A stretch of 64,000 nucleotides of DNA from JBCDLI01 sp038745535 (GTDB taxonomy: Bacteria > Pseudomonadota > Alphaproteobacteria > Rhizobiales > Rhizobiaceae), in the NCBI GenBank assembly GCA_038745535.1, contig JBCDLI010000005.1, positions 1-64,000 on the forward strand. The letters run 5' to 3'. A program made the translations under genes and the position numbers. The notes below the pieces were generated by a model. That model worked only from the letters and a program-made list of their open reading frames with translations. It was not told the origin of the DNA and did not search any database. Position 1 is the stretch's first letter; every line of letters begins with the position of its first letter. Shown in pieces: positions 57,578 through 64,000 of the stretch.

Positions 57578-58077
57578 TGTGACTTGCTCCGACGGGATAG
57601 GCTAAGCGTTTGGCCCGCCTGCGCTGGTTTTTTTAAGAACCGATGCTGTTTCATCCCCGTTTGCAGTTTTGAGTAAACCGAACCCGGAAACGGTGCCGCT
57701 TTTGGCCCATGGGGATCAATGCTGAGGGTAATCATCTCGCAGGTTGCTGATGCACTGGTGTTGTTGTCGGCAAACAATTCTTGAATGGTGTGTATGCGCT
57801 TTTCATCAACATCCAGAATGGTCATTTCGGTATGAACCGTCGACGCTGGCTTTACTTCTTGCAAGTAGCAAATTTGCGCCTGCACAGTGTATGTGGTCAG
57901 GCCGTGGCGTTGACGGTATTGCGGCCCCAAGCCCACGCGGTCAAAAACCTCGTCCGACCCAAGGTCGAAGATCACCATGTAGTAGGCCATGTTAAGGTGG
58001 CCATTGTGGTCGATCCACTGCGACTTAAGAGCAGTCGGCGAACTACGCCAACGCACTGATGCGCTTGCGTGGGTCAT
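57574..58077 (-). CDS. Hotdog-fold thioesterase family protein
   Basis: About 167 residues from the ATG at 58077; a GTG at 58104 would add nine. The hotdog pattern is LKSQWIDHNGHLNMAYYMVI, with the Asp-His-Asn-Gly-His catalytic-region motif of 4-hydroxybenzoyl-CoA thioesterase-type enzymes, then QAQICYLQEVKPASTVHTEM, IHTIQELFADNNTSASATCE and a C-terminal basic tail. It hydrolyses an acyl-CoA whose acid part is unknown; related proteins occur with carnitine metabolism genes, not seen here. It is translated ahead of the ClC gene and divergent from the FAD oxidase. Confidence 0.85.
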   Translation of the reverse strand: MTHASASVRWRSSPTALKSQWIDHNGHLNMAYYMVIFDLGSDEVFDRVGLGPQYRQRHGLTTYTVQAQICYLQEVKPASTVHTEMTILDVDEKRIHTIQELFADNNTSASATCEMITLSIDPHGPKAAPFPGSVYSKLQTGMKQHRFLKKPAQAGQTLSLSRRSKSQ

Positions 58078-58200
58078 GATCTGCGAAGGTTGTAAAACCG
58101 TCACGAGGTTGGGCCTGGTTGCTGTCTACGGTAATCGACATTAGTCATGGCGGGCCTAGCGGCAAGCTGTCGTTTGGTCCGAGGTTAATGGGAGGAGACG

Positions 58201-59610
58201 TTGGCTCTTCAAGACATCACTCAACTGCAGCGCAATGACGACGGTATTGAGGCCGCGCTGGGTATTTTAAAACAGCGTTTTGGCGAGCGTCTGCAGACCG
58301 GGGATGCCATTCGCAAACAACATTCGCACACGACGACATATATCCCATCGCAGGCACCGGACGCGGTGGTGTTTGCCAAGAGTGCTGACGATGTTTCCTT
58401 GGTGGTTTCGGTTTGTAGCGAGCATCGTGTGCCCATTATTCCCTTTGGTATGGGTACCTCGCTTGAGGGCGGTGTCAATGCGCCAGCGGGCGGTATCTCG
58501 CTGGACGTGTCGGGCATGGATCGCATCATTAGCGTCAACCCGGAAGACATGGATTGCACGGTTGAGCCGGGCGTAACGCGCAAGCAACTCAATAGCCATC
58601 TACGTGATACCGGGCTGTTCTTTCCGATTGATCCGGGCGCGGACGCAAGCATCGGCGGTATGGCCGCAACGCGCGCATCTGGCACCAATGCGGTGCGCTA
58701 TGGAACCATGCGCGATTGTGTGATGGCGATGGACGTTGTGCTGGCCGATGGGCGTAGGATTTCGACTGCCCGTCGCGCACGCAAGTCATCGGCCGGCTAC
58801 GACCTCACGCGTCTCATGGTCGGCTCGGAGGGCACGCTTGGCATCGCGACCTCCCTAACGCTGAAATTGAGCGGTATTCCACAGGCGGTAACGGCTGGTG
58901 TGTGTCCGTTTCCGACATTGGACGCCGCGGTGAACGCCGTCATTTACACGATACAGATGGGTCTGCCGGTTGCGCGCATTGAACTCGTCAACGCGCTGCA
59001 GATGAAAGCTATGATTGGCTATTCGAAACTTGATCTGCCGGAAAGCCCGTGTCTGTTCGTAGAGTTTCATGGCACTGAGGCCAGCGTGAAGGAGCAGGCA
59101 GAGAGCTTTGGCGAAATCGCTGAAGAGTTGGAGGGTGGTCCTTTTATCTGGTCTGAGCGCGAAGAGGATCGAAATAAGCTGTGGGCCGCGAGACACGATG
59201 CTTACTGGGCCGGGCTTACACTGCGGCCCGGCGCGAAGGGGACATCGACCGATGTCTGCGTGCCGATCTCGGCGCTTGCCGAGTGCATTTTGGAGACCGA
59301 AGCCGACATTGAACGCTCCGGTTTGATTGCACCGATTGTAGGCCATGCTGGTGACGGGAATTTCCACGTGCTTTTGCTGATTGATGATCAAAACCCGTTG
59401 GAAGTGCGCGCAGCAGAAGAGTTTGTCGAACGGCTCAACACGCGTGCGCTTGCAATGGGCGGAACGTGCACGGGCGAGCATGGTATAGGACAGGGAAAGA
59501 TGAAGTTTCTCGAGATGGAGCTTGGCGAAGCGGTTGATGTTATGCGCACCATCAAGCTCGCGCTCGATCCGCATAATATCATGAATCCCGGCAAAGTCGT
59601 AAGACTGTAA
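58201..59610 (+). CDS. FAD-linked oxidase, D-lactate dehydrogenase (LDHD) type, TTG start
   Basis: A 469-residue FAD-binding (PCMH-fold) enzyme of the GlcD/LDHD family. Motifs: HSHTTTYIPSQAPDAVVFAK, PIIPFGMGTSLEGGVNAPAG, the FAD region DPGADASIGGMAATRASGTN then AVRYGTMRDCVM, YDLTRLMVGSEGTLGIATSL, IVGHAGDGNFHVLLLIDD and CTGEHGIGQGKMKFLEMELG. It oxidises D-lactate or another 2-hydroxy acid and likely passes electrons to a cytochrome or quinone. Start is TTG at 58201 with GGAGGAG just upstream; no ATG of the right frame is near. Substrate not determined by sequence. Confidence 0.9.
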   Translation: MALQDITQLQRNDDGIEAALGILKQRFGERLQTGDAIRKQHSHTTTYIPSQAPDAVVFAKSADDVSLVVSVCSEHRVPIIPFGMGTSLEGGVNAPAGGISLDVSGMDRIISVNPEDMDCTVEPGVTRKQLNSHLRDTGLFFPIDPGADASIGGMAATRASGTNAVRYGTMRDCVMAMDVVLADGRRISTARRARKSSAGYDLTRLMVGSEGTLGIATSLTLKLSGIPQAVTAGVCPFPTLDAAVNAVIYTIQMGLPVARIELVNALQMKAMIGYSKLDLPESPCLFVEFHGTEASVKEQAESFGEIAEELEGGPFIWSEREEDRNKLWAARHDAYWAGLTLRPGAKGTSTDVCVPISALAECILETEADIERSGLIAPIVGHAGDGNFHVLLLIDDQNPLEVRAAEEFVERLNTRALAMGGTCTGEHGIGQGKMKFLEMELGEAVDVMRTIKLALDPHNIMNPGKVVRL

Positions 59611-59703
59611 GGTAGTGAGCTTGCGACTGCAGGTGCAAGGCTCCTTGAATCTGCCGCCTTTTCGATAGAATTAGATATTTAATTAAACGTGTGAACCAAC
59701 GCC

Positions 59704-62700
59704 TTGCGTATTTTCGCTCTCTTTGGTGGTCTTCTCTTAGCACTGTTGATCGCCACTCTTATTGCGCCGTTCTTCATCAATTGGAGTGCCTATACCGATC
59801 GGATTGAAGTCGAGATTGAGCGGCTCATCGGCTACGAAGTCCGGCTTGGAGGTGACGCTGAGGTTCGCCTTCTTCCCATTCCATCGGCTTCGTTTGGTCA
59901 GGTCCGAATTGGGCCGGAAAACGACCCGATCATGACGGCTGAGGGCCTAACACTTGAAACTGAACTCGCTCCGCTTTTGCAGGGCCAAGTTCAAGTTTCC
60001 AATGCGGCACTTGATAGACCGCAACTGCACATTGAGCTCGACGATTTGGGACGGCCCGTTTTACCGCTCTCGAGTGCACGCGGGACGTCGATCAATCCCC
60101 AAGACTTCAGCATTGAGCACGCAACGATTTCGGATGGTGAGATTACGGTTCTTCAGCGTCGTGCGAACGGCAAAGCAAGCGCGCGAACACTGGCTTCTAT
60201 AAACGGGACGTTGAAAACAAATGCGCTGAACGGGCCTTTCGATTTTGATGGAGACGGCGTTCTCGATGGGATTCCGGTATCGTTTGAGATTGGCACCGGG
60301 GTGTTGGCGGCAGATGAATTTGGACTGACCACGCGCACCGTCTGGCCGGATCGTGGTCTTGTCTTCACCACGCAGGGAAGCGTTTTTTTGGAAACGCAGG
60401 TCGTGTATGATGCCGTATTCCAACTGCGTCCATCGGCGGAAGATGTAGCTATCGCCTATGACGCCGAGGGTTTGTTCAGAGCCGGACCCAGTTCGCTCGA
60501 TATCGAGCAATACCGAGCCACTATTGGCAGTGGTGAAAACCCATATGTGGTTGAGGGGACGTTCTCTATCGACAGTAAATCCGAGACACCGCGTTACGCT
60601 TTTGAGGCCCGCGGCGTGCAGCTGCAATTGGGCAACAAAGGGCTGGATGGCGAGGGCATCGTTGATTTTGCCTTGATCAATGAGCGCTCACAACAATTAT
60701 TGTCGATGGTGCCTTTGCCGGATATGCCCGGATCAATCGCGATCAACCTTCCGTCGGTTGTCATTGGCGACACGGTCCTGCGCGATATTAAAATTGATGC
60801 GGTGCCGGAACGGCGAAGCGATGCGATTACACCAGATCTCGTGGTTCGGTCTTTGAATGCAAATTTGCCCGGGCGCACTGTGCTCGAAACGAGCGGCAAG
60901 CTCATCTTCGCGCGCGAGCAAGATCGTGAAAGCGAAACGCGCTTCGATGGCGATATTGTTTTGGCCTCCAGACAACCAAGCGGACTCGCCAACTGGCTCG
61001 GAATGGGGACTTCACCAGAACTTCGCAGCTTAGGCGGTGCGGGATTGGAAGGTCAGGTTTCTGTCACGCAGCGAGCGGTTGACTTAAAGGAAGCCGATTT
61101 CGTTTTGGGTGATAATCGCCTTGCCGGTGATGCTCGTCTGAATCACCAACGCGTGCCAAAGATGCTGCTGACGGCAGATCTCACAGCTGTCGGTAATGTC
61201 GGCACATCTGTGGACTTGATTTCGGCGACTTTAGCGATGGAGCCCGCTGCGTCCTTGCCGATCGATTTCGATGTGTCCTTCCGAGGCGACGAACTGTTAT
61301 ACGGTGCTTTCCGGTCCAGCCGTGTGGAATTGGACGCACGATTTCGCGATGAGCTGATATCGGTCGACCGCTTTTTGATCTCAGATTTCCTAAACGCCGA
61401 CTTGTCAGCAACAGCCACCATTGCGCCTTCAAATCGCGATGTGTTTGCAGTTGATGCGTCTGTCGTAAGCGCCAACCTCGGGCCGTTGCTTTCACAAGCG
61501 GGTGAGATCGGCGCTCGTTTTGACATGTCATTATTTGGCGAAACTGTAGAAAACTACGCCAACCGGACAACCGGAATTGATCCAAATGCCTTCGTTGAGG
61601 CGCAATTGAATTTTCTGATAAATGGCGGCGACAGCGAAGCAACGAATGTCGCCATCGATGGCAACATCAACGATACTTCGATCAGCGGTATGGTCTCCGG
61701 GTCCCAAGGTCGCGTTGGGATAGGCTCAATGAGCTTGTCGGCTAGCGATCCGGCAGCACTTGCAGCGCAGTTGGGCGTTACGTTTCAATCCTATGACGAT
61801 GCGAAGTCAGGCGAGAGCCGGATTTCGGCAGACTTTTCCGCTGGCAGCGAAGCTGATCATTTTCAAACCTCGTTTAGCGGTAATTTGGCGAACAATGTTT
61901 TTGAATTTAGCGGGCAAGTATCGCAAGCTGGCATTGCTGAGTTTCCGTCGAGAATAGAAGGTGGGTTGACCTTAGAAGGTAGCGATCTGCGCGAACTTGC
62001 TCATCTGGTCTCACCGCAATCCGTCAGGCTTTTTGATCCGCAAACAACCTACTCACTTGCTACGCCTATCAGCGCCAACATGGGTGAGAGCCTCGCGTTG
62101 ACGAAGCTGCAAGCCAGCGTGGATCGAACTGAAGTCTTGGGTGATCTAAACGTCGACTTTTCCGGCGCACGGCCCAAATTTGATGGCGCTCTGAGGACAG
62201 ACCACGCGAACTTAGTGCCGTTGATCACCGCGTTCACTGGCAACGAGGATGCAAAAGATATCAATGCGTTTGCACAGATGCGGTTTGCCGCTGCGACCGA
62301 GATTGGGGTCGATTTTGAAGTTGAACTTGAAGCAGCGACAGTACGCGTCTCATCCGCGATCGGTGACTTGAAGGACTTCCGTGCTTCGCTGTCTTCAGAG
62401 GTCAACGCTTTTACTGCGCGTGACCTGTCAGCGACTTGGAACAACGCCGCGTTGGCAGTTTCGAACCTGTCGCTTCAAAATGATGGCGGAGCGATAACGG
62501 GAGGTGGACAGGTTGACGTCACCGGCCTGAACATTTTGGAGACCTTTGGCCAAGACGGTTTACTGACGGGGTCAGGCTCATTGGCTGGGATTTTCACGTG
62601 GGAAGGAGAGAGTTTTGACGCTGTTGCCCGATCAATCGCTGGGTCAGGAACTTTCGATTTAACCGACGCTGCTGTTGCTTCGCTCTCGAGCGATGGCCTC

Positions 62701-63447
62701 GCTGCGATTACCAAGCAAGCTGACTTAATTGGTTTCAATATCACGCAAGAGCAGATTTCAGCCCTCATCGACCAGGAGATGCTGTCCGGCACTGTCGGTT
62801 TGTCGTCTGTTTCGGTTCCAATTTTGGTTCGTGAAGGCGTGCTCACTGCATCCAACTTGGTTACTAATGTGGAGGATGCCGGCATATTCATATCAGCTGA
62901 TATTTCACGCGAATTGGCCAGCGCAAAGACTGCAGGAAGTGTTTCTGTACGGTATCAAATCGACGGGGGCCTTGGGCCCGAATTGACGTGGCAGGCGGAT
63001 GAAACCAATCAATGGGAACGCGATGATTCCAGCATGGTCAATTATCTAACCCAACGCGCCGCTGACCGTGAACAACAACGCATCGAAGCCCTGCAAGCAC
63101 GGCTCATTCAACGACAGAGGCTTCGCCGTTCACTTGATGCAGCGACGCTGGAAAGGGATGCGCGTGAGCGGCGGGAGCAGGCCGAAAGAGACAGGCAGGC
63201 GGCGCTGGCAGCGGAACGCGCTGCTCAAAAAGCTGCCGAAGAGGCGCGTGTTCGCGCGCAGGAACAAGAGCGGCGGTTACGCGAGCGCGAACGTGAAGCG
63301 GCCCAGCCGTCAGCTGTTGTTCGTCCAAGAGCGGCTCCTGCAGACCCGTTTCGTGAGGAGGTTTTACGGGAAAGTCTGCCTCCACCGCAGGACATTCAGC
63401 CAGAAGCTACACCCAATATTTTTGAAGACCTGAATTTCGGGAACTAG
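59704..63447 (+). CDS. AsmA-family large periplasmic protein, TTG start
   Basis: A 1247-residue protein. Residues 1-24 form an N-terminal membrane anchor (RIFALFGGLLLALLIATLIA), then NWSAYTDRIEVEIERLIGYE and VRLGGDAEVRLLPIPSASFG, the AsmA N-terminal pattern. A very long beta-rich middle follows, with an AsmA-like C-terminal region (ITGGGQVDVTGLNILETFGQ, LTGSGSLAGIFTWEG). Residues 1125-1210 are a highly charged Arg/Glu/Ala coiled coil, and the tail is Pro-rich. AsmA-like proteins bridge inner and outer membranes and help phospholipid or membrane-protein homeostasis. TTG 59704 is the only in-frame start near the anchor; no clear ribosome-binding site. Confidence 0.9.
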   Translation: MRIFALFGGLLLALLIATLIAPFFINWSAYTDRIEVEIERLIGYEVRLGGDAEVRLLPIPSASFGQVRIGPENDPIMTAEGLTLETELAPLLQGQVQVSNAALDRPQLHIELDDLGRPVLPLSSARGTSINPQDFSIEHATISDGEITVLQRRANGKASARTLASINGTLKTNALNGPFDFDGDGVLDGIPVSFEIGTGVLAADEFGLTTRTVWPDRGLVFTTQGSVFLETQVVYDAVFQLRPSAEDVAIAYDAEGLFRAGPSSLDIEQYRATIGSGENPYVVEGTFSIDSKSETPRYAFEARGVQLQLGNKGLDGEGIVDFALINERSQQLLSMVPLPDMPGSIAINLPSVVIGDTVLRDIKIDAVPERRSDAITPDLVVRSLNANLPGRTVLETSGKLIFAREQDRESETRFDGDIVLASRQPSGLANWLGMGTSPELRSLGGAGLEGQVSVTQRAVDLKEADFVLGDNRLAGDARLNHQRVPKMLLTADLTAVGNVGTSVDLISATLAMEPAASLPIDFDVSFRGDELLYGAFRSSRVELDARFRDELISVDRFLISDFLNADLSATATIAPSNRDVFAVDASVVSANLGPLLSQAGEIGARFDMSLFGETVENYANRTTGIDPNAFVEAQLNFLINGGDSEATNVAIDGNINDTSISGMVSGSQGRVGIGSMSLSASDPAALAAQLGVTFQSYDDAKSGESRISADFSAGSEADHFQTSFSGNLANNVFEFSGQVSQAGIAEFPSRIEGGLTLEGSDLRELAHLVSPQSVRLFDPQTTYSLATPISANMGESLALTKLQASVDRTEVLGDLNVDFSGARPKFDGALRTDHANLVPLITAFTGNEDAKDINAFAQMRFAAATEIGVDFEVELEAATVRVSSAIGDLKDFRASLSSEVNAFTARDLSATWNNAALAVSNLSLQNDGGAITGGGQVDVTGLNILETFGQDGLLTGSGSLAGIFTWEGESFDAVARSIAGSGTFDLTDAAVASLSSDGLAAITKQADLIGFNITQEQISALIDQEMLSGTVGLSSVSVPILVREGVLTASNLVTNVEDAGIFISADISRELASAKTAGSVSVRYQIDGGLGPELTWQADETNQWERDDSSMVNYLTQRAADREQQRIEALQARLIQRQRLRRSLDAATLERDARERREQAERDRQAALAAERAAQKAAEEARVRAQEQERRLREREREAAQPSAVVRPRAAPADPFREEVLRESLPPPQDIQPEATPNIFEDLNFGN

Positions 63448-63450
63448 CGT

Positions 63451-64000
63451 CTAGGCAGCGACCTTGTTCCGTCCGCTATGCTTGGCGTGGTATAGATTCT
63501 CGTCGGCTCGTTTTACCATCGCTGAGCCATTTTCCACCCCGTCCCAAGAAGCTATCCCAATCGAAGCGGTCACGCGGAGATAAATGTTCTGCGAAACGAC
63601 GTTCATATTGGCAATTGCGATGCGAATTCGCTGCGCCAGCTTCATAAGCGCATGTTCGTCCAGATTTGGTGCCACCACCGCAAATTCTTCTCCACCGAGG
63701 CGGGCCACGATGTCGTGGTATCGGGTGAACTCGATCAGACATTTGCCCAATGCGATCAATACCTCGTCGCCGACATCGTGACCGTAGGTATCGTTCACTG
63801 ATTTGAAGTGATCGAGGTCGATGATCATGACACCGATTGGGCGGCCAATACGTCCAAATTCGTCGAGATATTCGGCAAGCGCATCGTCAAAATACCGGCG
63901 ATTTTGTAGGCCGGTAAGCGGATCGGTGAGTGCTGCTTGTTGAAAAGTCTCGGTCTTCGCGGTGAGCTTCTCTGCTTCTTTTTCCAGTTCCCCAGACTTT
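63451..64000 (-). CDS. GGDEF-domain diguanylate cyclase, C-terminal part, cut by window edge
   Basis: The frame reads in from the right edge (KSGELEKEAEKLTAKTETFQ, a coiled-coil linker) into a GGDEF domain: AALTDPLTGLQNRRYFDDAL, VMIIDLDHFKSVNDTYGHDV, active-site GGEEF in RYHDIVARLGGEEFAVVAP and MVKRADENLYHAKHSGRNKV. The signature is intact, so c-di-GMP synthesis is expected. RYHD five residues before GGEEF fits the RxxD inhibitory site, suggesting product feedback. The sensory N-terminus is outside the window. It converges on the AsmA gene with a three-base gap. Confidence 0.93.
   Translation of the reverse strand, partial: KSGELEKEAEKLTAKTETFQQAALTDPLTGLQNRRYFDDALAEYLDEFGRIGRPIGVMIIDLDHFKSVNDTYGHDVGDEVLIALGKCLIEFTRYHDIVARLGGEEFAVVAPNLDEHALMKLAQRIRIAIANMNVVSQNIYLRVTASIGIASWDGVENGSAMVKRADENLYHAKHSGRNKVAA

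Overview
The window is chromosomal DNA of moderate GC from an alphaproteobacterium, most likely of the order Hyphomicrobiales (Rhizobiales). The evidence is a complete rhizobial-type division and cell-wall (dcw) cluster with a 585-residue long-linker FtsZ, a PetP/PetR-like MarR plus OmpR pair with an EnvZ-like kinase beside ilvE, a 400-residue aspartate aminotransferase, and a BTLCP cysteine peptidase. A marine or halophilic habit is inferred, not shown: there is a cupin resembling DMSP lyases, a glucosylglycerate/sucrose-phosphorylase-type enzyme of compatible-solute metabolism, a Na+/H+ antiporter and a ClC-type antiporter. I see no insertion sequences, prophage genes, CRISPR array or tRNA genes.

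Layout. 1-2.1 kb (minus): the N-terminal part of an M24 peptidase, pgeF and lgt, tightly packed. 2.2-3.6 kb (plus): a UbiK-like protein, then ybjN and csaA behind a hairpin-rich leader. 3.6-6.3 kb (minus): MarR, response regulator and histidine kinase in one operon, divergent from ilvE across a perfect palindrome. 7.4-15.3 kb: mixed housekeeping and hypothetical genes (a metallo-beta-lactamase-fold hydrolase, DUF1176 and DUF1499 proteins, an EAL phosphodiesterase, aspartate aminotransferase, a GH13 phosphorylase), the RNase P RNA gene, and a convergent BTLCP peptidase.

15.5-41.8 kb (plus): rsmH-ftsL-ftsI-murE-murF-mraY-murD-ftsW-murG-murC-murB, then a small unknown gene and a MATE transporter, then ddl-ftsQ-ftsA-ftsZ-lpxC-bamD-recN-ligA. 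Most junctions are stop/start overlaps, so translational coupling is likely. Together these genes make lipid II, assemble the division ring and septal synthase, and start lipid A and outer-membrane biogenesis. No mraZ precedes rsmH. Several starts in the cluster are TTG or GTG.

41.8-50.1 kb: small membrane proteins, the DMSP-lyase-like cupin divergent from azlCD, an aminopeptidase P, prmA, a cation/proton antiporter, an SCO1-like copper chaperone and a very small membrane ORF. 50.2-54.5 kb (minus): uvrD/pcrA, an unreported-looking 57-residue basic helical ORF with a strong ribosome-binding site, then luxR and luxI (acyl-homoserine-lactone quorum sensing). 54.5-64 kb: a small secreted protein, a kinase-like protein with an unusual C-terminal region, a thioesterase/ClC pair, an FAD-linked oxidase, a 1247-residue AsmA-family protein and a GGDEF diguanylate cyclase running off the right edge.

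The most interesting candidates are the quorum-sensing locus with its small upstream ORF and ligand-pocket-diverged LuxR, the cupin next to azlCD, the kinase/ligase-tail fusion, the two-gene block between murB and ddl, and the palindrome between petP-like marR and ilvE.
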